Positions 1 through 7,843 of a stretch of 64,000 bases of DNA are shown here, in pieces. A model generated the notes under the pieces. It did no database searches and was not told the origin of the DNA. It saw only the letters and a list, made by a program, of their open reading frames with translations. The stretch lies in contig JAXLRM010000004.1 of NCBI GenBank assembly GCA_046331095.1, positions 248,001 through 312,000 of the forward strand, written 5' to 3'. A program made the position numbers and the translations under genes. Position 1 is the first letter of the stretch; each line of letters opens with the position of its first letter. The stretch is from JAIBAC01 sp046331095 (GTDB taxonomy: Bacteria > Actinomycetota > Acidimicrobiia > UBA2766).

Positions 1-490
1 TGCCGGTGTCGAGGTCGGCAAGGACGGCGTGGTCGCCGTCGTGCCCGGTGGCGCCGAGAGGTCCGACTCGGTGGCAGCGGGCCTCACGGTGGTGCCCTCC
101 GACGTGGACGTGGTGGCCGTGCACGACGCGGCTCGTCCGTTGGCGTCGCCGGCGCTCCTGCGACGCTGCGCCGAAGCACTGGGGGACGGTGTCGACGCCG
201 CCGTCCCGGCGCTGCCGGTCGTGGACACGGTCAAAGAGGTCGACGACGGTGGTGTCGTCGTGCGGACCCTCGACCGGGACCGCCTCGTCACCGTGCAGAC
301 ACCTCAGGTCTTCCGGGCGTCGGTGCTGAGGGCTGCTCACGCGGTCGCGGACACCGGCGCGACCGACGACGCAGCACTCGTGGAGACGATCGGGGCCACC
401 GTGGTGGTGGTTGCCGGCGAACCGGGGAACGTCAAGCTGACCATGGCCGAGGATTTCGTGCTGGCGGGGCGGACCCTCGGCGACGCTTGA
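1..490 (+). CDS. ispD: IspD, 2-C-methyl-D-erythritol 4-phosphate cytidylyltransferase (5' partial)
   Basis: The enzyme joins CTP and methylerythritol phosphate to give CDP-methylerythritol, the third step of the MEP isoprenoid pathway, in the cytosol. The frame is open from base 2, so the window starts inside the gene. About 162 residues remain of a usual ~230, and the N-terminal CTP-binding glycine-rich loop lies outside. Family signatures seen are GGAERSDSV near the cut, VHDAARP, VQTPQVF, TDDAALVE and GNVKLTMAED close to the C terminus. IspF, which acts two steps later, follows 380 bp downstream on the same strand. Identification is from these motifs plus that neighbour; only the start is missing. 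Confidence 0.93.
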   Translation, partial: AGVEVGKDGVVAVVPGGAERSDSVAAGLTVVPSDVDVVAVHDAARPLASPALLRRCAEALGDGVDAAVPALPVVDTVKEVDDGGVVVRTLDRDRLVTVQTPQVFRASVLRAAHAVADTGATDDAALVETIGATVVVVAGEPGNVKLTMAEDFVLAGRTLGDA

Positions 491-504
491 CGCCCCCGGC
501 CCGG

Positions 505-518
505 CGGCTCGGGAGCCG
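505..518. terminator. Short hairpin between ispD and a convergent small gene
   Basis: A 5-bp perfect stem (CGGCT/AGCCG) with a 4-nt loop lies in the 36-bp gap between the ispD stop and the end of the opposing small gene. There is no T-run. It could be a weak bidirectional terminator, but a stem this short also arises by chance at this GC content. Confidence 0.3.
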
Positions 519-526
519 TGGCGGCG

Positions 527-694
527 CTAGACGGCTGCCCGGTCGGTGGAGAAGTGGCTGCTTTCGACTTCGAGGTGGCGTTCGATCTCGTGGATCACTG
601 CGTCGATCCCGGCGGTGTAGTCGAGGGGCTGGTCGTACCAGACCGCCCGCTGACGGAGCTCGTCGGCGATTGCCTGCATCGTGGTGATCGTCAT
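527..694 (-). CDS. Small conserved-looking protein (55 aa), paralogue of the gene at 29804-29995
   Basis: I do not recognise a named family. The protein is 55 residues, acidic, with no signal peptide or membrane segment. ATG at 694 was chosen because AGGA lies about 12 nt upstream and because homology to the second copy begins just after it. The core pattern LRQRAVWYDQPLDYTAGIDAV resembles LRKRSYLYESPHDYRAGVDAV of the other copy (shared LR.R...Y...DY.AG.DAV), which supports both as real genes. It is transcribed away from ispF, and the 178-bp region between the two holds divergent promoters. A longer frame continues upstream to 919 but has no start context. Function is unknown. Confidence 0.6.
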   Translation of the reverse strand: MTITTMQAIADELRQRAVWYDQPLDYTAGIDAVIHEIERHLEVESSHFSTDRAAV

Positions 695-872
695 CTGCGT
701 TGTTCCTGTGATCGTTGTCTCCGGCCTTCGTGGGTTCGTCCTGTCACCGCCACCGTAGACTCCTCGTGTTTCACCCGTGTGTGTGGCTGGTGAACTCCAG
801 GTGTCACACTCGGGTTCGCACCTGTGCGGGGACTGAGAACTCGGTGTGGAAACGTGAAAGGTTCGAGGTGAC

Positions 873-1406
873 GTGACCGAACGAGCCTCGTCGGCGGGAG
901 GGTGGCCTGACGTCCGCACGGGTCTGGGCGTCGACGTCCACGCGTTCGGAGGGCCGGGCCCCGTGGTCCTGGGAGGCGTGCGGATCGCCTACGACCGTGG
1001 TCTTGTCGGCCACTCCGACGCGGACTGCCTGTTCCACGCTGCCGCCGACGCGCTTCTGGGCGCGGCAGCGATGGGCGACATCGGCATGCACTTCCCCGAC
1101 GTTGACGCGGCCTATGCGGGCGCCGACAGCTCCGGGCTGCTCGGACGCGTGGTCGAGATGCTCGGCGCGCAGGGGTGGACGATCCTGCACGTGGACACGA
1201 CCGTCGTCGCCCAGGAGCCCCGGATCTCGGGCCACCGCGAGCACATGCGTGCCAATCTCGCCCGGGCCTGCGGCGTGAGCGTGGACCGGGCGAGCGTCAA
1301 GGCGACCACGACCGAACGGCTCGGCTTCCCGGGACGCAGCGAAGGGATCGCCGCCCTCGCCGTTGCCACCGTCGTACGCGCGCCTCTGGGCCCCTCCGCG
1401 CCGTAG
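873..1406 (+). CDS. ispF: IspF, 2-C-methyl-D-erythritol 2,4-cyclodiphosphate synthase
   Basis: The enzyme cyclises CDP-methylerythritol 2-phosphate with loss of CMP in the MEP pathway and works as a cytosolic trimer. The 177-residue product has the metal ligands D21, H23 (GVDVHAF) and H55 (HSDADCLFHAAADALLG), at the same spacing as D8/H10/H42 of the E. coli enzyme. It also has GDIGMHFPD and, near the C terminus, ATTTERLGFPGR. The GTG start at 873 gives an N-terminal extension of about 13 residues over E. coli. It lies between ispD and cysS, an order shared with many bacteria. Confidence 0.96.
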   Translation: MTERASSAGGWPDVRTGLGVDVHAFGGPGPVVLGGVRIAYDRGLVGHSDADCLFHAAADALLGAAAMGDIGMHFPDVDAAYAGADSSGLLGRVVEMLGAQGWTILHVDTTVVAQEPRISGHREHMRANLARACGVSVDRASVKATTTERLGFPGRSEGIAALAVATVVRAPLGPSAP

Positions 1407-1456
1407 GGACCGGCGCCGGTCCGAACGCGGCGCAGCGAGGGTTAGGATCGGCGCCC

Positions 1457-2908
1457 GTGAGGCTCTACAACACCGTCGCACGTGCCGTGGTCGAGTTCGA
1501 ACCCCTCGTGGCGGGGCGGATCTCGATGTACGTGTGCGGGCCTACCGTGTACGCGCCGCCACACCTCGGCCACGGGCGCACCTCGATCAGTTTCGACCTG
1601 ATCCGCCGCTACCTCGTCTTCGCCGGGTGGGACGTCCGGTTCGTGTCCAACTACACCGACGTCGACGACAAGATCATCGCCCGTGCCCGCGACGAGGGCG
1701 TGAGTCCCGAGGCCGTCGCGCGTGAGTACGAGCGTGTGTGGGACGACGCCATGGCGCGCCTGCGGGTGCTCCCCCCCGACGTCGCGCCACGGGCCACCGA
1801 GCACGTGGGTGCGATGGTCGCCCTGATCGAGGCACTCGTCGACTCCGGTCACGCCTACGCCGTCGACTCCGCCGTCGACTCCGCCGTCGACTCGGGAACA
1901 GGTGCGAACGCCGGCGACGTCTTGTTCTCGGTGCGCAGTTTCGGCGCCTACGGCAAGTTGAGCCACCAGTCGATCGACGCTCTCGACGCAGGCGCACGGG
2001 TCGACCCGGGCGAGCACAAGCGCGACCCGCTCGACTTCGCGCTGTGGAAGGCCGCCAAGGAAGGTGAGCCGTCGTGGCCGTCGCCGTGGGGACCGGGCCG
2101 GCCGGGCTGGCACATCGAGTGCTCCGCGATGGCCGCCGCGTACTGCGGGCACCCTTTCGACATCCACGGCGGGGGCTCGGACTTGATCTTCCCCCACCAC
2201 GAGAACGAGATAGCTCAGTCCGAGTCCGTCGACGGCGTCGAGTTCGCGCGCTACTGGCTGCACTCGGGGATGGTGAACCTGGAGGGCGCCAAGATGTCGA
2301 AGTCGACGGGGCACTTCCTTTCCCTCGAGGATGCCCTGGAGCGTTACTCGCCCGAGGCGATACGGCTCCTTGTCGCCCAGACCCACTACCGCAACCAGCT
2401 CGACTTCACGCCCGCACTCGTCGCGGAATGCGAGGCTGCCGTGGACCGCCTCGCGATCGTGTGCGAGCGTGTGGCCGAGGCGCTCGGCCTCGACGCCGGG
2501 ACACTCATGGACGCCCCGGCAGTCGCGGGCGCGGCCGCGGACGACGACGCGATGACCGCCTTTCGGGCAGCGATGGACGACGACTTCCACACCCCCGCTG
2601 CGACTGCGGTTCTCTTCGACGTCGTCAAGCGCGCCAACGCCGCGGTCGACAGCGGCGACACCACCGAGCTGGCGCCCTTGTTGAGGGCGATCGCGGCGAT
2701 GGACTCGGTGTTGCAGGTCGTGCCGCCACCGGCGCAGGGCGACGGGGCGCTCGCCGGCGTGATGGAGCTGGTGCTCGAGTTGCGCCAGCGTGCACGTGAG
2801 GAGAAGGACTACGCCACGGCAGACAGGATCCGGGAACGCCTCGCGGAAGCGGGAATCTCCGTCGAGGACTCCGCCGAAGGTGCGAAGTGGCGCCGTCGTC
2901 GCAGGTAG
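1457..2908 (+). CDS. cysS: Cysteinyl-tRNA synthetase
   Basis: It charges tRNA-Cys with cysteine. The 483-residue protein has the class I signature as PHLGHGR (HIGH variant, about residue 37), CGPTV with a zinc-ligand cysteine, FPHHENE, and KMSKS within AKMSKSTGHFL. A full C-terminal anticodon-binding part ends in an Arg-rich tail, which separates it from the shorter mycothiol ligase MshC. The GTG start at 1457 gives VRLYNT, the usual CysS N terminus; upstream in-frame codons overlap ispF. An unusual insert, AVDSAVDSAVDS, is encoded by three tandem 12-bp repeats around 1858-1893. The last 29 bases overlap rlmB. Confidence 0.96.
   Translation: MRLYNTVARAVVEFEPLVAGRISMYVCGPTVYAPPHLGHGRTSISFDLIRRYLVFAGWDVRFVSNYTDVDDKIIARARDEGVSPEAVAREYERVWDDAMARLRVLPPDVAPRATEHVGAMVALIEALVDSGHAYAVDSAVDSAVDSGTGANAGDVLFSVRSFGAYGKLSHQSIDALDAGARVDPGEHKRDPLDFALWKAAKEGEPSWPSPWGPGRPGWHIECSAMAAAYCGHPFDIHGGGSDLIFPHHENEIAQSESVDGVEFARYWLHSGMVNLEGAKMSKSTGHFLSLEDALERYSPEAIRLLVAQTHYRNQLDFTPALVAECEAAVDRLAIVCERVAEALGLDAGTLMDAPAVAGAAADDDAMTAFRAAMDDDFHTPAATAVLFDVVKRANAAVDSGDTTELAPLLRAIAAMDSVLQVVPPPAQGDGALAGVMELVLELRQRAREEKDYATADRIRERLAEAGISVEDSAEGAKWRRRRR
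1858..1893 (+). repeat. Three tandem 12-bp repeats inside cysS
   Basis: The unit GCCGTCGACTCC (Ala-Val-Asp-Ser) is repeated three times, the last copy differing only at its final base, in frame within cysS. The unit is a multiple of three, so copy-number change would not shift the frame. It lies in a surface-type linker before the GDVLF segment. Confidence 0.85.
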
Positions 2909-3617
2909 GAGACCCGTTGCCGAGCTGCTGAGGGCGCGGCGGCGTCCGGCCCGGCGTCTCTGGGTCGGCGAGGGTGCCACGCTGCCCGACGAGATCGTCG
3001 CGCTCGCGCGGTCGGCCGGCGTGCCGGTCGAGTTCGTCGATGCCGAGGCACTCACCGAGCTCTGCGGGATCGACTCGCACCAAGGCGTGGTCGCGGAGAC
3101 CGTGCCGCTCGAGTCCACCCACCCCGACGACGTCATGCACGATGCCTCCCTCGTCGTGGCGCTCGACGGGGTCGTAGATCCTCGCAACCTCGGCGCCGTG
3201 ATCAGGGTCGTGGAGGCTGCCGGCGGTGACGGCGTCCTGGTGCAGGACCGCAACCGCGCCCCGCTGTCCGCGGCGGCGCAGAAGGCGGCAGCGGGGGCCG
3301 CCGAGTGGCTCCCGGTCTCGTCGGTCGTCAACCTGTCCGTAGCGCTCGAGCGGGCGAAGGATTCGGGGCTCTGGGTCGTCGGTCTCGAGTCCGGGGCGCC
3401 CACCTTGAAGGAATCTGCCCTCTTCGAGGAGAACATCGTCGTCGTGGCGGGTTCCGAGGGACGCGGGCTGCGTCGCCGGGTCCGCGACACCTGTGATGCC
3501 CTCGTGGGCATCCCCACGAGCGGCAACGTCGCCTCGCTCAACGTGTCCACCGCGGTCGCCGTCGCGGTGTTCGAGGCCTCGACGCGTCACCGCAGGCACT
3601 CGGGCAGGACTCCCTAG
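2880..3617 (+). CDS. rlmB: RlmB/TrmH-type rRNA 2'-O-methyltransferase
   Basis: This is a SPOUT-class SAM-dependent enzyme, most likely the one methylating G2251 of 23S rRNA. The 245-residue product has an N-terminal substrate-binding part starting VAGRRPVAELL. The catalytic part shows the TrmH motifs: DGVVDPRNLGAVIR (motif 1), VVAGSEGRGLRRRV (motif 2) and IPTSGNVASLNVSTA (motif 3, trefoil knot). The GTG start at 2880 overlaps cysS by 29 bases and gives the normal family length. The cysS-rlmB-sigH order is the same as in Bacillus minus mrnC and yacP. Exact rRNA target is inferred from the family. Confidence 0.9.
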   Translation: MRSGAVVAGRRPVAELLRARRRPARRLWVGEGATLPDEIVALARSAGVPVEFVDAEALTELCGIDSHQGVVAETVPLESTHPDDVMHDASLVVALDGVVDPRNLGAVIRVVEAAGGDGVLVQDRNRAPLSAAAQKAAAGAAEWLPVSSVVNLSVALERAKDSGLWVVGLESGAPTLKESALFEENIVVVAGSEGRGLRRRVRDTCDALVGIPTSGNVASLNVSTAVAVAVFEASTRHRRHSGRTP

Positions 3618-3649
3618 GGCCCCCCCAAGGCACCACTTACGTAGGCGGC

Positions 3650-3669
3650 TCTACGTCGAACGACGTAGA
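3650..3669. promoter_or_regulatory. Perfect 9-bp inverted repeat in the sigH upstream region
   Basis: TCTACGTCG is followed after two bases by its exact complement, about 33 bp after the rlmB stop and 70 bp before a plausible promoter. Such a compact palindrome suits either a dimeric repressor operator or an rlmB terminator hairpin. There is no T-run. Further ACGTAG and CTACGGTAG elements occur nearby. Apart from this palindrome, the promoter and a long 5' leader, I see nothing else in the 350-bp gap 3618-3968. Confidence 0.4.
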
Positions 3670-3740
3670 CAGGGTCTTCCGGGTGGGTCGTCGGACCCCC
3701 CTCGCGTCGGCATCGTGCCTGGTCACCTGGGATTTCCGCA

Positions 3741-3768
3741 TTGTCACTGTTGAAACCTACGGTAGCGT
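3741..3768 (+). promoter_or_regulatory. Candidate sigH promoter (TTGTCA-N16-TAGCGT)
   Basis: TTGTCA at 3741-3746 and TAGCGT at 3763-3768 are spaced by 16 bp. They fit a group 1 sigma promoter with the TAnnnT -10 common in actinobacteria. A transcript from here would have a leader of nearly 200 nt before the chosen TTG start. Confidence 0.4.
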
Positions 3769-3968
3769 GTGAATCCGTCGTGAACGCGGGTGCCGACCTA
3801 CGTGACCAATATCACCGTTCTGCCGTACGACGCACTCTCAGATTCCTCTTAGTGTTTCCACTGCAGGCCGGGGGACACGGCACCAGCACCGATCAGCGTC
3901 CGAGACACCAGCACCACCCGGGTGGCTCGAACGCGTCCACTGTCCGGCTTCATCACTCGGAGGGTAAA

Positions 3969-4646
3969 TTGGCGGGTTTCATCCAGACCAACGAGCTTGA
4001 TGCCTTGCGCGACGAAGAGCTCGTCGCCGCGGCTCGTGAGGGAATCAACGGCGCCCTCGAGGTCCTGCTCCAGCGCTACCAACGATTCGCCCGTACCAAG
4101 GCCCGCGGGTACTTCCTCGTGGGCGCCGACTCCGACGACATCTACCAAGAAGGCATGATCGGCCTCTTCAAGGCGATCCGCGACTTCCGTGACGACCGCC
4201 AGGCGTCGTTCCGGGCCTTCGCCGAGCTCTGCATCACCCGCCAGATCATCACGGCGATCAAGACCGCCACCCGCCAGAAGCACCAGCCGCTCAACTCCTA
4301 CGTGAGCTTCAACGTGAGCCGCTCCGAGGACGACAGCGACCGCACCGTCGAGGAGATGATCGGCGGCGACGAGAGCCTCGACCCCGCACGTGCCGTGATC
4401 AGCCTCGAGGACGTCAACGGCCTACGCGGCTCGATGGGCGCCATCCTGTCCCAGCTCGAGCAAGAGGTCCTGCGCCTCTACGTCGAGGGCAAGTCCTACC
4501 AGGACATCGCCGACGAGCTGAACCGCCACGCCAAGTCGATCGACAACGCGATCCAGCGCATCAAGCGCAAGCTCGAGGCCTACCTCCAGAAGCGGGCCGC
4601 CGAGGAGCGTGCCTTCGAGATCGCCTGCGAGGCTCGCACCGCCTGA
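3969..4646 (+). CDS. sigH: SigH (Spo0H)-like RNA polymerase sigma factor
   Basis: A sigma-70 family factor that directs RNA polymerase to alternative promoters. The 225-residue protein closely follows Bacillus SigH (218 aa). Region 2 reads ARGYFLVGADSDDIYQEGMI and AFAELCITRQIITAIKTATR, then QKHQPLNSYVS. Region 4 holds YQDIADELNRHAKSIDNAIQ and KRKLEAYL. TTG at 3969 was chosen because GGAGGG lies about 5 nt upstream and homology starts there; an upstream extension is low-complexity. Its place after rlmB matches Bacillus, where it controls stationary phase and early sporulation. No sporulation genes are seen here, so its regulon is unknown. A strong terminator follows. Confidence 0.92.
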   Translation: MAGFIQTNELDALRDEELVAAAREGINGALEVLLQRYQRFARTKARGYFLVGADSDDIYQEGMIGLFKAIRDFRDDRQASFRAFAELCITRQIITAIKTATRQKHQPLNSYVSFNVSRSEDDSDRTVEEMIGGDESLDPARAVISLEDVNGLRGSMGAILSQLEQEVLRLYVEGKSYQDIADELNRHAKSIDNAIQRIKRKLEAYLQKRAAEERAFEIACEARTA

Positions 4647-4683
4647 CCCCCAGGGGTCCAGGCCCCGAAATCCTCACCGCAGC

Positions 4684-4719
4684 GACGAAGCCCCCGGGAC
4701 AGCCACCCGGGGGTTCGTC
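4684..4719. terminator. Strong bidirectional hairpin after sigH
   Basis: Arms GACGAAG-CCCCCGGG and CCCGGGGG-TTCGTC pair over about 15 bp (one G-T) around a 7-nt loop, between the convergent ends of sigH and the lipid-kinase gene. There is no long T-run, which is usual for GC-rich actinobacteria. Confidence 0.75.
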
Positions 4720-4748
4720 ACGTCAGAAGGCCCTACCCGGGGCCGAGT

Positions 4749-6068
4749 TCAGCCGGACACGGCGCGATCGCCGGTCGCCGCCAGGTGCACGAGTCGGACC
4801 AGCGTCGTGGGATCGAGGCGCGCCTGGATGCCGCGGTCCGGACGCGACCGCGGCAAACGAACCGAGAGCGCTCCAGGTTGTATCTCGAAGCGCAGCGGCG
4901 AGTCGAGCACGAGCGCCTCGCCGTCGACACCCGCCTCGATCGCACCCGACTCGCTCGAGACCGTCAGCGACGGCACCGACCACTGGTTCCAGCCGGGGAA
5001 GTCCCGCAGTCGCCCGAGCTGGGCACGCGCGACGAGCTTGCCGACGTCGGCAGCGCCCGCGATCCCTACGGTGACCACGCCGAGGCGTCCGTCACTGATG
5101 CTCTCCCTGACGCCGAACTCGCCCGGGCCCGCGAAGCTGTACTCGTTGTTCGAGACGAGCACCAACAGGATGTCCTCGATCGGCTTGCCGTCGGGCCCGT
5201 CGAGGTGCAGGTCGAATGCTTCGGCCTCGGGCCCCGTGAGCGCCGGGAGTTGCGCCAGGAAAGTGGACGCCTTGGCGTCCCTGTAGGAGTCCTCCTGGAC
5301 GACCTTCGCGTACACGCCGAGGCTCACGTTGTTCACGAAGACCCTGCCGTTCACGCGGGCGAGGTCGATGTGATGGATGCTGCCGTCGTGGAGCGCGTCG
5401 AGGCCGGGACGCGGGTCGTCCCTGTCGAGGCCGAGGTCGAGCGCGAAGTGGTTCCGGGTGCCCGCGGCGATGCAGAGGAACTCGACACCGTTCTCCGACG
5501 CCACCTGCGCCACGATCGCCTGGGTGCCGTCACCACCGGCCGCACCGAGGAGGTCGGCACCGCTTGCGACCGCGTCGTGGGCCATCTGCACCAGGTCGCA
5601 TCCCGGGGTGATCAGCTGCACCTCGGCACCGAGGGCTTCGGCACGCGCGACGAGGTCGTACTCGCCGACCTTGCCGCCGCCCGACTTGGGGTTCATGAAG
5701 AGCACCGCCCGCTGCGGCGGGGGGGCGACGGGCTCCTCGGCGTGTTGGCGGTACTCCCGCACACCCAGGGCGATGCGGGCCAGCACGAGCGCGAGCACGA
5801 CGAGGCCGCCCACGGGTATGAGCCAGCGGATCGCCTCGGCCCACACCAGCACGGCGACGAAAGCCACGAGCCCCACGACGGCGATTGCTGCGAACACCCA
5901 GCGTCGCGGTCCCGTGTGGACGAGCGCCGACCACCCGGCGAGGACGAGGACGATCTGGGCGGGCACGAGAAGCGCCAGGCGCCGGAGGTCTCCGACGGCG
6001 AAGACCACGACGAGGACGACCGCGGCGACGAGAGCCAGCAGAGAGGCCGCCGCGGCGAGGCGCTTCAT
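4749..6068 (-). CDS. Membrane-anchored diacylglycerol/sphingosine kinase-like protein
   Basis: This is likely an ATP-dependent lipid kinase. The first ~105 of 439 residues form three to four hydrophobic segments. The DAGK catalytic domain follows, with the nucleotide loop NPKSGGGK at 126-133, GGDGT at 178-182 and AAGTRNHFALDLG. The C-terminal lobe includes EAGVDGEAL. Typical soluble DAGKs are ~300 aa, so the membrane module is an addition. The ATG at 6068 overlaps the possible ATG of the divergent PAP2 gene. A kinase beside a phosphatase suggests shared phospholipid or polyprenol metabolism, but the substrate cannot be read from the sequence. Confidence 0.85.
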   Translation of the reverse strand: MKRLAAAASLLALVAAVVLVVVFAVGDLRRLALLVPAQIVLVLAGWSALVHTGPRRWVFAAIAVVGLVAFVAVLVWAEAIRWLIPVGGLVVLALVLARIALGVREYRQHAEEPVAPPPQRAVLFMNPKSGGGKVGEYDLVARAEALGAEVQLITPGCDLVQMAHDAVASGADLLGAAGGDGTQAIVAQVASENGVEFLCIAAGTRNHFALDLGLDRDDPRPGLDALHDGSIHHIDLARVNGRVFVNNVSLGVYAKVVQEDSYRDAKASTFLAQLPALTGPEAEAFDLHLDGPDGKPIEDILLVLVSNNEYSFAGPGEFGVRESISDGRLGVVTVGIAGAADVGKLVARAQLGRLRDFPGWNQWSVPSLTVSSESGAIEAGVDGEALVLDSPLRFEIQPGALSVRLPRSRPDRGIQARLDPTTLVRLVHLAATGDRAVSG

Positions 6069-6090
6069 GAGTGTGGTTATAGTGGCTGGC

Positions 6091-6738
6091 GTGGCAGAGA
6101 CTGTGACCTTTCCGGGCGGGGGCGCGGCCGAACCAGCGCCTCGCCCGGCCCCCGATCGTCAGGGTGCGCACGCACGCAACCGCCTCGAACAGGCTCGCGA
6201 CCAGGCGGTCGCGATCGACGAGGCCATCTACGCGGCGGTGGCCGGCACCGAGACACCCGGGCTCGACCGCACGATCGCACGCCTGAGCGACGCCGCCAAC
6301 TTCTCGATGCTCTGGCTCGCCGCCGCAGGCCTCCTCGCCGTGGCGGGCGGACCCAAGGGCCGCCGTGGCGCAGTCGAGGGCCTCGCTGCGATCGGAGTCG
6401 CTTCGTTCGTCGCGAACCAGGGGCTCAAGCGCGTTGCCCGCCGCAGCCGCCCCGAGCGTGCAGACCACGCCGTCGCGTCCGGTGCCACCCGCCACGTCCG
6501 CATGCCGTCGTCGACGTCGTTCCCGTCGGGGCACTCGGCGTCGGCGTTCGCGTTCGCCACCGCGGTCACGGGCCGCATCGCCTGGCTGTCGGCGCCGTTG
6601 CACCTGCTTGCCGCCGCGGTTGCCTACTCCCGTGTCCACACCGGCGTGCACTATCCCGGCGACGTGGTCGCAGGCTCGCTCACCGGGGTGGTCTGCGGCC
6701 ATCTCGTGACCCGGATTTCTCACCGAGTCCGGCCATGA
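6091..6738 (+). CDS. PAP2-family membrane phosphatase
   Basis: Type 2 phosphatidic acid phosphatases remove phosphate from lipid phosphates such as undecaprenyl pyrophosphate or phosphatidate at the membrane. All three motifs are present in 215 residues: K113-to-RP (KRVARRSRP), PSGH at 145-148 and SRVHTGVHYPGD at 180-191, which includes the nucleophilic histidine. Hydrophobic segments lie around 70-87, 97-110, 152-180 and 188-205. GTG at 6091 is used; GTG 6073 or ATG 6067 are alternatives, the last overlapping the divergent kinase start. The substrate is not known. Confidence 0.88.
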   Translation: MAETVTFPGGGAAEPAPRPAPDRQGAHARNRLEQARDQAVAIDEAIYAAVAGTETPGLDRTIARLSDAANFSMLWLAAAGLLAVAGGPKGRRGAVEGLAAIGVASFVANQGLKRVARRSRPERADHAVASGATRHVRMPSSTSFPSGHSASAFAFATAVTGRIAWLSAPLHLLAAAVAYSRVHTGVHYPGDVVAGSLTGVVCGHLVTRISHRVRP

Positions 6739-6791
6739 CCGTGCCTTCAGCCTCCGAGTCCGGCTAGACACCTAGTCGGCGACCAAGCCTT

Positions 6792-6865
6792 GCCGGTGTA
6801 GCTCAGGTGGTCAGAGCAGCGGTCTTGTAAACCGCAGGTCAAGGGTTCGAATCCCTTCGCCGGCT
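6792..6865 (+). tRNA. tRNA-Thr (anticodon TGT)
   Basis: The cloverleaf folds fully. The acceptor GCCGGTG pairs with CGCCGGC with one T-G pair, the anticodon loop is CTTGTAA with anticodon TGT, and the T arm is AAGGG-TTCGAAT-CCCTT. The discriminator is T and CCA is not encoded. It stands alone between the PAP2 gene and the convergent YihY gene. Confidence 0.95.
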
Positions 6866-6892
6866 CCCTCGGGTCGGTGCGCGACGACGGGG

Positions 6893-7843
6893 TCAGACCG
6901 CGGTCTCGGCATCGGCCGGAGTATCGGCGCCGACCTGGAGCTCGATCTCGATGACCTCGTCGGGCGGGCCGTGGCGTTCCCACCAGACCGCGCCGAAGAT
7001 GGCGATCATCACCCACGCGTACGCCACGATCATCATCCAGAACACGAGCGTGATCACGGCGCCGATCGCGCCGAAAGGCGTCGCGTAGTAGTTCGCCCAC
7101 GACGGGAGCACGAACCAGCTCGCCACCCGGAGGGCACCGGAGACGACCATGCCGACCACTGCAGTGGGCAGGAGCCCGCGCCACCCGAGGTCCTTGTCGA
7201 GGAGCAACCGTGGGGTCATGAGCCAGAACCCGAACGTGAGGCCCGCCTCGAAGACGATGACGGGCACGTACGCGACGGCACCGAAGCGGTAGGTCAGTGC
7301 CACCATGAACTCCTGGGAGACCACCAGCGCCAGGCAGGCGGCCATCCACACGGTGCCGCGCCAGTAGGCGTGCCAGCCACTCAGGCGTTCGACACGCCAG
7401 GCACGTGCGTAGGTCGTCTGCAGGGCGAGCGCGATGTCGAAGCCGGACGCGAGCAGTCCCCCCGCCACGAGGATGCCGGCAGCAAGGACCCCCTGGGACG
7501 TGTTCGAGAACAGGTCCTCGAATGCGCTGGCGGCAGCGCCCGTCAGGCCGAGGTACTCCACCATCGCATGGCCCGCGTCGCCGGGGAAGCCGCCGAGGCG
7601 GCTCACGGCGGCGAACACGAGCACCATGATCGGCAGGATCGCGATGAACATGCCCATGCTGACCCGCAGCGCCAGCGACTTGGTCTCGACCTCCTGCATG
7701 CGACGGTAGACCACGAAGCCGAGGCTCAGACGGCGGTCGGCCTCGAGCTGGTCACGCCGCGCCGCGACCTTGTCCGCGATCTCCTTGGACTTGCTCGTGA
7801 GCGCTTCGATGCGCCCCTTCGCGTCCTTGGGGCCCCGGGTCAC
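6893..7843 (-). CDS. YihY/BrkB-family membrane protein
   Basis: This is an integral membrane protein of the YihY (formerly BrkB, 'virulence factor') family, whose role is unclear. The 316 residues have a polar N-terminal stretch of ~60, then about six hydrophobic segments. Family-like features are LALRVSMGMFIAILPIMV, ANYYATPFGAIGAVITLV and WVMIAIFGAVWWER. The GTG start at 7843 overlaps the stop of the upstream SHOCT protein by four bases (GTGA), indicating coupled translation. The tail is acidic. Co-transcription with the SHOCT membrane protein suggests a joint envelope function. Confidence 0.8.
   Translation of the reverse strand: MTRGPKDAKGRIEALTSKSKEIADKVAARRDQLEADRRLSLGFVVYRRMQEVETKSLALRVSMGMFIAILPIMVLVFAAVSRLGGFPGDAGHAMVEYLGLTGAAASAFEDLFSNTSQGVLAAGILVAGGLLASGFDIALALQTTYARAWRVERLSGWHAYWRGTVWMAACLALVVSQEFMVALTYRFGAVAYVPVIVFEAGLTFGFWLMTPRLLLDKDLGWRGLLPTAVVGMVVSGALRVASWFVLPSWANYYATPFGAIGAVITLVFWMMIVAYAWVMIAIFGAVWWERHGPPDEVIEIELQVGADTPADAETAV

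Noticed and set aside
1457..2908. Mycothiol ligase MshC instead of CysS
   Set aside because: The C-terminal anticodon-binding region is full length, which MshC lacks.
1442..3550. A ~700-codon minus-strand frame opposite cysS and rlmB
   Set aside because: Both opposite genes have complete catalytic motifs; the mirror frame has none.
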